Assembly (NCBI GenBank): GCA_050260675.1
Contig: JBLNCN010000011.1
Span: forward strand, 310,001 to 374,000
Length of the DNA: 64,000 nucleotides
Source: JBBDIP01 sp050260675
GTDB lineage: Bacteria; Bacillota; Sulfobacillia; Fermentithermobacillales; Fermentithermobacillaceae
Reading direction: 5' to 3'
Shown: positions 25,093 through 32,275 of the stretch, piece by piece
Layout of the letters: every line of letters starts with the position of its first letter
Position numbering within the stretch: the first letter of the stretch is position 1
The notes under the pieces: model-generated
What the model saw: only the letters and a program-made list of their open reading frames with translations
The model's database searches: none
Told to the model about the DNA's origin: nothing
Translations under genes and position numbers: made by a program

Positions 25093-25443
25093 CTAGCCCT
25101 TCGGGTCGAACAGTACCGCTGTGAGGTATCCGAAAACGATGGCCGCCGTGAGAGCCGGAGCGGTGGCTCGGAGGCCCCCCGTGAGCAGCCCAAATAGCCC
25201 AATTCGCTGGGCATCCTCCATCATTCCGGTTACCAGCGCGTGCCCGAAGCCAAAGAGGGGAATCGTGGCACCTGCGCCGGCAAACTTGGCCAGAGGTCCA
25301 TACAAGCCGAGCCCAGACAAGATCGCCCCCGTGCTCACGGCTGAGACCATCACGATTGCGGGATTCACCTTAGTCGAATCAACTACGAGCTGGGCGAAAG
25401 CGCATAGGGCGCCGCCGATCAGGAACGCTTTAAGAAGAGTCAT
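25093..25443 (-). CDS. spoVAE: Stage V sporulation protein AE
   Basis: A 116-aa membrane protein with four hydrophobic segments, including FLIGGALCAFAQLVVDSTKVNP and FGFGHALVTGMMEDAQR, the family hallmarks. The SpoVA proteins form the inner-membrane channel for Ca-dipicolinate uptake into the forespore and release in germination. It follows spoVAD after 72 bp, giving the Clostridia set spoVAC-D-E, and is the last gene of the spoIIA-sigF-dodecin-spoVA series. Confidence 0.93.
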   Translation of the reverse strand: MTLLKAFLIGGALCAFAQLVVDSTKVNPAIVMVSAVSTGAILSGLGLYGPLAKFAGAGATIPLFGFGHALVTGMMEDAQRIGLFGLLTGGLRATAPALTAAIVFGYLTAVLFDPKG

Positions 25444-25515
25444 GGCTGGGACTCCCTCCGATTACTCATGCGTGAGGCTCCCCCCAAAGGTTCATGCGGA
25501 GAGTTATGCGGAAAA

Positions 25516-26574
25516 TCACGCCTGGGCCTCCTTCTCGAGTTCCGAAGCGAACTCCTCCGACACAAGAGAGACGGCGTGGGCAATACCGGGGATGGACTCG
25601 CCCTGCTGGCACATGGTCGGGCTGTGGAGCGCTCCCGTCGGTACCAGGAGAACGCGACGCGTCGACCCATTGGCCAGTTCCGCCCAGATCTTGGCCGCGA
25701 AGACCGAACCGACGCAGCCGCACCCCGAAGCCCCGGATGCAACCTCGGGTTTCATCTCATAGATCATGAGCGCGGTGTCGTGATGCCTACCGGCCAGTTC
25801 AATCCCCTTCTGCTTCAAGAGGGCCAGGGCAACGGCTGACCCCACCTTGCCCAGGTCCCCGGAGAATATGGCATCGTAGTCGTCCGGCTTGCGCCCCATG
25901 TCCTTCAGGTGCCGCCACACTGTGTCCGCAAATGCCGGAGCCATCGCGGTACCCATGTCGTTAGCGTCCTTCACCCCGTAGTCCTGAACCCGACCGACCG
26001 TAACCGCCTCAATACGCGGGCCCGGGCCGGATGCTGAAACTATAGCTGCCCCGGCTGCGGTAACGGTCCACTGGCTGGCCGGAACCCTCTGATACCCGAA
26101 CTCGGTAGGGTACCTGTACTGGCGCTCCGCTGTATCGTGGTGGCTGGATGTGCAGGCGAGCACGTTTCGGGCAAAGCCTCCCGCGATGAGGAGCGCGCCG
26201 ATCGCCATACCCTCTCCGATAGTGGAGCACGCGCCGTACAACCCCAGGTAGGGAATGTCGTGCTCCCTGGCAACGTAGCTTGCCGACACTATCTGATTAA
26301 GGAGGTCCCCTGCCAGCAGAAAGTCGATCCCGTCATCGGTGAGGCCGGCCTTTTCCATGGCAATGTCTCCGGCCTGTCGGAGCATCCTAGCCTCGGCTCG
26401 TTCCCAGGAGACCTCCCCCGCAAGGGTGTCACGGTACGACAGGTCAAACAGGTGGCCCAGAGGCCCCTGCCCCTCCCTAGGCCCCACCACAGAACCGGTT
26501 GACCTGACCACCGGCATGGGCCAGAAAACACACGTGGACTGCCCTACTCGCCCGCTCCTCATCTGAACCTTCAT
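25516..26574 (-). CDS. spoVAD: Stage V sporulation protein AD
   Basis: SpoVAD is the peripheral dipicolinate-binding subunit with a thiolase-like fold. The 352-aa protein has GRVGQSTCVFWPMP near the start, DFLLAGDLLNQIVSASYVA, YLGLYGACSTIGEGMAIGALL and the SGDLGKVGSAVAL segment, as in the family. The ATG overlaps the spoVAC stop as ATGA. A C-terminal Glu/Lys-rich helix completes it. Length is close to the usual 335-345 residues. Confidence 0.95.
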   Translation of the reverse strand: MKVQMRSGRVGQSTCVFWPMPVVRSTGSVVGPREGQGPLGHLFDLSYRDTLAGEVSWERAEARMLRQAGDIAMEKAGLTDDGIDFLLAGDLLNQIVSASYVAREHDIPYLGLYGACSTIGEGMAIGALLIAGGFARNVLACTSSHHDTAERQYRYPTEFGYQRVPASQWTVTAAGAAIVSASGPGPRIEAVTVGRVQDYGVKDANDMGTAMAPAFADTVWRHLKDMGRKPDDYDAIFSGDLGKVGSAVALALLKQKGIELAGRHHDTALMIYEMKPEVASGASGCGCVGSVFAAKIWAELANGSTRRVLLVPTGALHSPTMCQQGESIPGIAHAVSLVSEEFASELEKEAQA

Positions 26575-27023
26575 TTGAACACAAAGACCCGAAACAAACC
26601 TACAATGACCGCGGCAATGCTCCCGTACACGATCACGGGCCCTGCGATCTGGAACATCTTCGCGGATACGCCCAGGACAAACCCCTCCCGCTTGAACTCA
26701 AGGGCAGGCGATACCATCGAATTGGCGAAGCCGGTGATGGGGAGCGCTGCTCCCATACCCGCGTAAGCCCCTATCCGGTCGTAGATGCCAAGGCCTGTCA
26801 GCGTGGCCCCGATGACGACCATGGCAGTGGAAGTCATGGCGCCAGCCTGAACCTGGGGGATACCCCTACCGAGCAGGAAATCCAGGATCACCTGTCCGAC
26901 CACGCATATCAGGCCGCCGACCCAGAAAGCCACAACCAGATTTCGGACAATGGGCCTCGGAGGGTGGAACGCTTCGGCCATGCGAAGGTAGGCTTCCTGC
27001 TCGCGGGTGTTAGCCCGGGTCAT
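26571..27023 (-). CDS. spoVAC: Stage V sporulation protein AC
   Basis: A 150-aa membrane protein with four hydrophobic segments. Landmarks are FWVGGLICVVGQVILDFLLGRG, MVVIGATLTGLGIYDRIG and GAALPITGFANSMVSPALEFKREG, all standard for SpoVAC, which acts as a mechanosensitive channel in Bacillus. Overlaps of 4 bp with the dodecin gene upstream and spoVAD downstream place all of them in one operon. Confidence 0.95.
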   Translation of the reverse strand: MTRANTREQEAYLRMAEAFHPPRPIVRNLVVAFWVGGLICVVGQVILDFLLGRGIPQVQAGAMTSTAMVVIGATLTGLGIYDRIGAYAGMGAALPITGFANSMVSPALEFKREGFVLGVSAKMFQIAGPVIVYGSIAAVIVGLFRVFVFK

Positions 27024-27226
27024 TGCGCTTCGTCCAGGTACGCTACCTTCACGTTTGCTTTGTACTCAACTATCTCGCCGTTCTTGACGTTCGCGGTCCA
27101 ATTGAGGACCTCAACCCCGCTTATGGTGGGGACTTTGGATGCCGCCTCGCGGACGGCCTGGTTCGCGGCGTCGCTCCAGTCTTTGTGTGACTGACCTACC
27201 AGTTCGAGGACTTTCACTACCGGCAT
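27020..27226 (-). CDS. Dodecin family flavin-binding protein
   Basis: A 68-aa protein whose whole length fits dodecin: KVLELVGQSHKDWSDAANQAVREA, then ISGVEVLNWTANVKNGEIVEYKANVKVAYLDE. Dodecins are 12-subunit hollow spheres that store riboflavin, FMN or, in bacteria, mainly FMN; the Trp in the LNWTANV strand stacks on the flavin. GAGGAG precedes the ATG. The gene sits between sigF and spoVAC and overlaps spoVAC by 4 bp, so it should be expressed with forespore genes. Reason for this placement is not known to me. Confidence 0.9.
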   Translation of the reverse strand: MPVVKVLELVGQSHKDWSDAANQAVREAASKVPTISGVEVLNWTANVKNGEIVEYKANVKVAYLDEAQ

Positions 27227-27250
27227 GTCTTACCACTCCTCGCTCGTCAT

Positions 27251-27943
27251 TCACCTGCCCCGGTAGTATTCCCGCATGGCGAGGATCGCTTTCTTCTCCA
27301 GCCGGGAGACATGGGCCTGAGATATGCCCAGTTCCCGGGAAACCTCCTGCTGTGTCTTGCCACTGAAGAACCTGCCTTCAACAACAGCCCGCATCTGTGG
27401 CTCCAAACGGCCGAGGGCTTCACGGAGGTCCATTGTCTCGTCGGTGCCAGGCCGGTCCACCGGGACCTGAGCTTCTCTATGCGCCGGGACGTCCTCCAGG
27501 TAAACCACCGAAGCCGCCGCTTCCATCGCCTCAAGGACGACATCTACGGGCAGGTCCAGCTCCTTTGCGACCTGGGATACCGGGGGCTCTGCGCCGGTCT
27601 GCGCAAAGAGAAGCTCCCGGGTCTTGTTCACGCGGAAAGCGATCTCGCGGAGGCGGCGGTCTACCTTCACAAGAGCGTTATCGCGGAGATGCCGGCGCAC
27701 TTCGCCCAGGATGTGGGGCACCGCGAAGGTGGAAAAGGCCACGCCGTAGGTGGGGTCGAAGCGGTCGATGGCTTTAAGGAGGCCTATGGAACCCATTTGA
27801 TAGAGGTCGTCCTTCTCTAGGACGCCAGCGTACTTGCGCACACACGCCCAAATGAGCCCGGTGTTGGACTCAAAGATCTCATCCCGGGCGCTGCGGTCAC
27901 CGCTCTGGGCGCGGGAAAGCAGTTCATCGCTTAAGGCGCGCAT
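27251..27943 (-). CDS. sigF: RNA polymerase sigma factor SigF (forespore)
   Basis: The first compartment-specific sigma factor of sporulation (230 aa). Region 2 is DDLYQMGSIGLLKAIDRFDPTYGVAFSTFAVPHI; region 3 and the region 4 helix-turn-helix (TQQEVSRELGISQAHVSRLEKKA) follow. Its start overlaps the end of spoIIAB by 13 bp, in the conserved order dacF-spoIIAA-spoIIAB-sigF. It is held inactive by SpoIIAB and freed by dephosphorylated SpoIIAA. It is followed directly by the dodecin and spoVA genes, which are forespore genes elsewhere. Confidence 0.96.
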   Translation of the reverse strand: MRALSDELLSRAQSGDRSARDEIFESNTGLIWACVRKYAGVLEKDDLYQMGSIGLLKAIDRFDPTYGVAFSTFAVPHILGEVRRHLRDNALVKVDRRLREIAFRVNKTRELLFAQTGAEPPVSQVAKELDLPVDVVLEAMEAAASVVYLEDVPAHREAQVPVDRPGTDETMDLREALGRLEPQMRAVVEGRFFSGKTQQEVSRELGISQAHVSRLEKKAILAMREYYRGR

Positions 27944-28350
27944 CGTCTCTTCAGCATCCGCACCCTGGTGCCGGCGCCTTTGGTGGACGAAATGCTAAGC
28001 TCGTCGGTGAAAGACTCCATGAACGAAAGGCCGAGGCCCATGTGATCAGGCGCTGTCGTGAATCCCGGTTCCTTGGCCTTGGCTAGGTCGGGGATCCCGG
28101 CGCCCTGGTCTTCCACGAGGATGACCAAACAGTCTCCCTCAGGGTACGCCTCGATCGTGACCTCTCCATGACCGTCGGGGTATGCGTGCAGGACGGAGTT
28201 GGACACCGCTTCTGAGACGGCCACTTTCAGTTCCTCAATATCAGGGACGGCGAAGTCCAAAGATGCTGCAAATGTAGCTACCGCCATTCTCGCCACTCCA
28301 ACATTGGACGGCACACAGCTAAGGCGCAGGAACATGCGGTTCTCGCTCAC
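27931..28350 (-). CDS. spoIIAB: Anti-sigma F factor SpoIIAB
   Basis: A GHKL-fold serine kinase (139 aa) that binds SigF and phosphorylates SpoIIAA. The ATP-site motifs are VSEAVSNSVLHAYPD (N box), VEDQGAGIPD (G1) and HMGLGLSFMESF (G2). The frame extends upstream to 28395, but I choose the GTG at 28350 (SENRMFLRL) because it overlaps the spoIIAA stop as GTGA and has GGGAGG nine bases before it. Confidence 0.95.
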   Translation of the reverse strand: MSENRMFLRLSCVPSNVGVARMAVATFAASLDFAVPDIEELKVAVSEAVSNSVLHAYPDGHGEVTIEAYPEGDCLVILVEDQGAGIPDLAKAKEPGFTTAPDHMGLGLSFMESFTDELSISSTKGAGTRVRMLKRRCAP

Positions 28351-28724
28351 GCCCACACACCTCCCTCTGGATCTGCATGCTGGGTCCCTGACCAAACCTC
28401 AAAGGCTTCGTCCTCATTCCGGACTATTGGCAGGAGTGAGGACAGGCCCGCCATCTCCAGCATCGATAGGACTTTTGGTGGAACCGAGGCGAGGACCATC
28501 TTGCCTCCTCCGGCGGTGATGTGGCGCATCCGTCCGAGGATCGCTCCGAGGCCGGTTGAATCCACGAAATCGAGCCCGCGGAGGTTAAGGACCAGATTGG
28601 GCTCGCCGGTCGCCCGGAGCTCCCGCTCCACGCGCTCTTTGAACGCGGAGGCCGAAGAGAGATCCAGTTCTCCTTGGAGCTTGGCCACCAGACACTGGGG
28701 CCCGCGGTGGAAAGAAAGGTTCAT
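28347..28724 (-). CDS. spoIIAA: Anti-sigma F factor antagonist SpoIIAA
   Basis: A STAS-domain switch protein (125 aa). It contains AKLQGELDLSSASAFKERV and LDFVDSTGLGAILGRM, in which the Ser of DST is the one phosphorylated by SpoIIAB and dephosphorylated by SpoIIE. The first of two close ATGs is only 3 bases from GGGAG; the ATG at 28724 has a 9-base spacing and matches the family start, so I prefer it. An 11-residue tail beyond the STAS core is rich in Asp/Glu/Gly. Confidence 0.94.
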   Translation of the reverse strand: MNLSFHRGPQCLVAKLQGELDLSSASAFKERVERELRATGEPNLVLNLRGLDFVDSTGLGAILGRMRHITAGGGKMVLASVPPKVLSMLEMAGLSSLLPIVRNEDEAFEVWSGTQHADPEGGVWA

Positions 28725-28787
28725 GCCCATGCACTCCCATGGCGGAGTCTTTCTCCCATGGTTCGTGAGCGCACGGGCATTTCCCTT

Positions 28788-28816
28788 TTTATGGCAGACC
28801 AACTGCTGCCTGTCAA
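28788..28816 (-). promoter_or_regulatory. Candidate sigma-A-type promoter of the spoIIA operon
   Basis: Read leftward: TTGACA (28816-28811), 17 bases, CATAAA (28793-28788). Consensus -35 and a four-of-six -10, about 60 bases before the spoIIAA start. Bacillus spoIIA is transcribed by sigma-H; no clear sigma-H element with a GAAT -10 was found here. Confidence 0.5.
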
Positions 28817-28888
28817 AACAACCTCACATAGCGGCCCGACCGCTGCCTGGCGGTGGAGAGCGCCTGGGCAGCCCCGCCGGTTACCTGC

Positions 28889-28991
28889 CGATAGTGGACG
28901 CCCGAAGGTACCTCGCCCTACCTACCGATAGTGAACACCCGAAGGTACCTCGCCCTACCTACCGATGGTGAACGCCCGAAGGTATCTCGCC
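28889..28991. repeat. 37-bp tandem repeat (about 2.8 copies) across the 3' end of dacF
   Basis: Units begin at 28889, 28926 and 28963 (CGATRGTGRACRCCCGAAGGTA on the plus strand), spaced exactly 37 bp. The copy at 28963 encodes the last residues (RYLRAFTIGR) and adjoins the stop of dacF; the other two lie beyond the stop toward spoIIAA, so the C-terminal coding segment has been copied into non-coding DNA. Confidence 0.92.
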
Positions 28992-30139
28992 ATGTAGTCA
29001 AAGAAGTTCGCCCGGTCCACGCCGTCTTTGGCCACCAGCGGGACTTCCGCTACCTTCTCGCCGTCCACGTGAATGGTAATCGCTCCAAGGGCCTCTCCCT
29101 GTTCAATGGGAGCTACCACGTTCAATAGCGCTATGCTTCTAGTAACCTCGCCTTTTTGGCCTTTGACAAGAGTCACGGCAAGGGGAGACTGCGGAACCAG
29201 AGTCACCGTATCCTCCTTCCCCTTGAGCACCTTGGCCTCCGCAACGGTCTCGCCCTCTGCAAGAATGGGCAAGGAACGGAAGTTGGCGAAGCACCAGTCC
29301 AGGAGCCTCCAGGCATCGTTCTGCCTTTGGTCCGGCGTCTCGGCTCCCATGATGGTGACAATGAAGCGGGATGATTCCCTCTTAGCGGTTGCGGACAGAC
29401 AGTAACCGGACTTGCTGGTCATCCCGGTCTTGAGTCCGTCGCAACCCGGGTAGAGGTACACAAGCTTGTTGAAGTTGGTGAGCTCGTTCTTTCCGCCCCT
29501 GAACTTCTCCTGGTAGATTTTGGTGTAGTCGAGCAGGTGCGGCACGCTCACGGCATGTCGAGACAGGATGGCCAGGTCCATGGCCGTGGTCTGATGGCCG
29601 TCGGCGTCCAGGCCGTGGGGGTTCTCGTAGTGAGTGTTATTCATCCCCAGTTCCTTGGCCCGCTGGTTCATTCTCTCAACGAAGGCTTCCTCTGTTCCTC
29701 CGAGGTGCTCGGCAAGGATAACGGCGGCATCGTTGGCGGAGGCAACGGCCACAGCCCGTATCCACTGGTCCAGCGGCATGCTCTCTCCGGGCTCGGCCCA
29801 GACCTCGGTCCCCCCCATCTCCCAGGCGTTCTCGCTGCACACTGCCTCATCGGTAAGCTTCACCCTGCCCGAAGCCACGTCCTCCAGAGCCAGGACCAGC
29901 GTCATAATCTTGGTCACGCTGGCGGGGTTTCGCTTTTCAGAGCCATTCTTTTCGAAAAGCACTTGCCCTGAGACCGCGTCCATCACTACGCAGGAGGGCG
30001 AATCCACTCTGGGCGGCGGCACCGCTCCGGTGCCCGGAGCCGGCGCGGCGAGCCCTGTGGCGGCTACCGGCCCCAATATGATGGACGCTGCCAGCGGCAC
30101 CACGATCAAAAAGCGTCTTACGCGGGCGGATATGTTCAT
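28955..30139 (-). CDS. dacF: D-alanyl-D-alanine carboxypeptidase (DacF-type penicillin-binding protein)
   Basis: Trims pentapeptide side chains of peptidoglycan (394 aa). After a signal peptide (about residues 8-33) the three serine-peptidase motifs appear in order: SVTK (in NPASVTKIM), SAN (in VASANDAAV) and KTG (in GLKTGMTSKSG). The C-terminal PBP5-like beta domain follows, ending with an amphipathic helix (FFDYMARYLRAF) that would sit on the membrane. The ATG at 30139 has GGAGG upstream. It precedes spoIIAA-AB-sigF, as in Bacillus. Confidence 0.94.
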   Translation of the reverse strand: MNISARVRRFLIVVPLAASIILGPVAATGLAAPAPGTGAVPPPRVDSPSCVVMDAVSGQVLFEKNGSEKRNPASVTKIMTLVLALEDVASGRVKLTDEAVCSENAWEMGGTEVWAEPGESMPLDQWIRAVAVASANDAAVILAEHLGGTEEAFVERMNQRAKELGMNNTHYENPHGLDADGHQTTAMDLAILSRHAVSVPHLLDYTKIYQEKFRGGKNELTNFNKLVYLYPGCDGLKTGMTSKSGYCLSATAKRESSRFIVTIMGAETPDQRQNDAWRLLDWCFANFRSLPILAEGETVAEAKVLKGKEDTVTLVPQSPLAVTLVKGQKGEVTRSIALLNVVAPIEQGEALGAITIHVDGEKVAEVPLVAKDGVDRANFFDYMARYLRAFTIGR

Positions 30140-30173
30140 GTTCGCGCGCCTCCAAGTTTGATATCCTTGTCTT

Positions 30174-31088
30174 ATGATTTCCCTCTTGTTCATCGTTATA
30201 GGCGTAGGCGCCGGAGTCTGGCTCCGGGGCTGTCTTCGTCCTCTAGAAGGGGCCTTCGTGAGAGCCCAAGATTACCTTTTGCAGGGCCTTTTGTTCGCCA
30301 CTTCGGCGACCTTCGGCGCCAACGCTGAGGTCAGGGCCTCCTTGGGCGTCCTCGGCGCCGCGTCGCTGGCTACATCAGTTGCGGCAGTTGCGGCGTCCGC
30401 GCTGGCAGGGCATTGGTGGGGGCGCAAGTTCGGCGGTCCTGAGCCCAGCGAGGGCGGAGAGGCGCGCGCCCATCCCTCCGCGGGGGCACAGTCGGCGATC
30501 ACCGCAGCCTCAGTGATCTCAGGTTACGGGGCAGGGTTCCTGCTCACCGGCCACGCGTTTGCTGCCCGCCTGTCCACGGTCTCCATGGCCTGCCTGTACG
30601 CTCTCCTCCTGGTCATAGGGTACGACCTGGGCAGGCAGAGGATATGGAGAAGGATCGCTGAACACGGCGCGTGGTGCTTCACGCTTCCCCTCGCCGTTGG
30701 AGTCGCTACGCTGGGGGGCGCCGCGATCGCGGGATTTGCCATGGGGCTCCCGGTAGGCCGGGCTCTCTCGGCAGGATCAGGCTTCGGATGGTACTCGCTG
30801 GCCGGTGCGGTAGCGTTGGAGGCTGCCGGAGCCGAGGTGGGAGCTTACGTCTTCCTGTCGAACCTCTTTCGGGAGCTCATCACACTGCTTATCTCTCCCC
30901 TGCTAGCCGGGCGGGCCGGTCCGGCCGTCGGCGCGGCGTTGGGAGGGGCTACCTCGATGGACTCTACCCTGCCATCGATAACGCGGTCCTTTGGGCCGAT
31001 GGGAACAGTCTGGGGTTTGGTAACGGGGACCGCGCTCAGTCTCGCGACGCCCTTTCTCCTGAACCTGTTCTTGAGGCTCCCCCTCTAG
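30174..31088 (+). CDS. LysO family (DUF340) membrane transporter
   Basis: A 304-aa protein with about eight hydrophobic segments. The N-terminal part (LLFIVIGVGAGVWLRG, YLLQGLLFATSATFGAN) and the C-terminal part (GLPVGRALSAGSGFGWYSLAG, GATSMDSTLPSITRSFG) match LysO lysine exporters, including the conserved acidic residues in the last domain. Substrate is not certain. No ribosome site is visible before the ATG, and only 34 bp separate it from the divergent dacF start, so translation may be leaderless or start at a later codon. Confidence 0.8.
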   Translation: MISLLFIVIGVGAGVWLRGCLRPLEGAFVRAQDYLLQGLLFATSATFGANAEVRASLGVLGAASLATSVAAVAASALAGHWWGRKFGGPEPSEGGEARAHPSAGAQSAITAASVISGYGAGFLLTGHAFAARLSTVSMACLYALLLVIGYDLGRQRIWRRIAEHGAWCFTLPLAVGVATLGGAAIAGFAMGLPVGRALSAGSGFGWYSLAGAVALEAAGAEVGAYVFLSNLFRELITLLISPLLAGRAGPAVGAALGGATSMDSTLPSITRSFGPMGTVWGLVTGTALSLATPFLLNLFLRLPL

Positions 31089-31122
31089 CGTCAGCCTTTG
31101 GCGTCAGCCTCTAGCGTCAGGC
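31087..31122. repeat. 13-bp tandem repeat (three copies) between lysO and xerD stops
   Basis: Copies of (A/G)GCGTCAGCCTYT begin at 31087, 31100 and 31113. The array spans the stop codons of both convergent genes (lysO TAG at 31086-31088; xerD TGA at 31119-31117). Confidence 0.85.
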
Positions 31123-32019
31123 CCTCGGGTGGCTCTTCGCGTAGACGTCCTTCAGCCTGTCCTTGGTGACGTGGGTGTAGATCTGGGTTGTAGAGATGTC
31201 GGCGTGGCCCAGCATCTCCTGGACCGCGCGGATGTCGGCCCCGTTCTCGAGGAGGTGGGTCGCAAAGGAGTGCCTCAGCGTATGAGGGGTTATCTCTTTG
31301 CGGATCTGGGCCTGGGCCGCGTACTTCTTCACGATCTTCCAGAACCCCTGACGGGTAAGCCTCTTCCCGTGGTGATTCACGAACACGGCTTTTTCCTTGG
31401 GGTCTGCTATGACTCTCTGCCGCGCTCCATCCAAGAAGGCCCTCAAAGCCGATACCGCTATCTCGCCCATGGGCACGACCCGCTCTTTTGAGCCCTTGCC
31501 CATACACCGGATGAAGCCCTCGCGCAGGTCTATATCGGTCACGTTCAGGTTCACCAGTTCCGAGACGCGGATCCCGGTGGCGTAAAGGAGCTCCAGCATC
31601 GCCTTGTCCCTCTTGCCGACAGGGGTCCGGGTATCGGGCTGGGCAAGCAGGCGCTCTACCTCTTCGACGGTCAGGACTTTGGGCAGTTTCCGCTCCAGTT
31701 TGGGTGAGGAGAGATCGTCGGTCGGGTCCTGGGCGACATAGTTCTCTTTCACGAGGAACTGGTAGAAAGCTTTCAGCGCTGCGAGCCGGCGCGCGATGGT
31801 GGCGGTGGCCTTTCCTTGCTTCCGAAGGTACATAAGGTACGCGACAATGGTCGACTGGGACGCGTTGGCCAGCGAGGGGGTTTCGATAGAGTCACCGGTC
31901 AGAAAGCCGTAGTACTGCTTCAGGTCCCGGCTGTACGACTCCAGCGTGTTATTGGCAAGTCCCTTTTCGTGGCCCAGGTAGTCAATGAACTCCTGAATCA
32001 GGCTCTCCACGGCCACCAT
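31117..32019 (-). CDS. xerD: Site-specific tyrosine recombinase XerD
   Basis: Resolves chromosome dimers at dif with XerC. The 300-aa protein has an N-terminal SAM-like DNA-binding domain (FIDYLGHEKGLANNTLESYSRDL) and a catalytic domain with Arg in YATGIRVSELVNL, the HTLRHSFATHLLENG box (His, Arg) and LGHADISTTQIYTHV with the nucleophilic Tyr. GGGGGAGG is close to the ATG at 32019; a GTG 9 bases later (ESLIQEF) has better spacing. It is near spoIIM, as in many Clostridia. Confidence 0.95.
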   Translation of the reverse strand: MVAVESLIQEFIDYLGHEKGLANNTLESYSRDLKQYYGFLTGDSIETPSLANASQSTIVAYLMYLRKQGKATATIARRLAALKAFYQFLVKENYVAQDPTDDLSSPKLERKLPKVLTVEEVERLLAQPDTRTPVGKRDKAMLELLYATGIRVSELVNLNVTDIDLREGFIRCMGKGSKERVVPMGEIAVSALRAFLDGARQRVIADPKEKAVFVNHHGKRLTRQGFWKIVKKYAAQAQIRKEITPHTLRHSFATHLLENGADIRAVQEMLGHADISTTQIYTHVTKDRLKDVYAKSHPRA

Positions 32020-32194
32020 ACCTCCCCCGCAGCGTGAAAACCCTTTCTGCCTTGTTATGTTTCCCTTCTCGGGGACAAATATCCTACATGTAGAAACGCC
32101 TTCCTTTGAGTCTTATGTTAGGTGCAGGGGATCTATACACGATGAGGGCATAATTGGAAGGAGAGGGGCAAGAGCAGAGCGTGGTAAGAGCGAA

Positions 32195-32229
32195 AGAGTG
32201 CACGTGCCCTGAAGGAACACGTGCACTCT
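32195..32229 (-). terminator. Probable terminator after alanine dehydrogenase
   Basis: A perfect 12-bp inverted repeat (AGAGTGCACGTG / CACGTGCACTCT, 11-base loop) 47 bp past the ald stop. Read leftward it runs into TTTCGCTCTT, a modest T tract. The rest of the gap 32020-32275 shows no gene. Confidence 0.6.
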
Positions 32230-32275
32230 GCGATGACTTAGGTTGCGAGCGGCGCGCCTGCGCAGCTCCAGCCGC

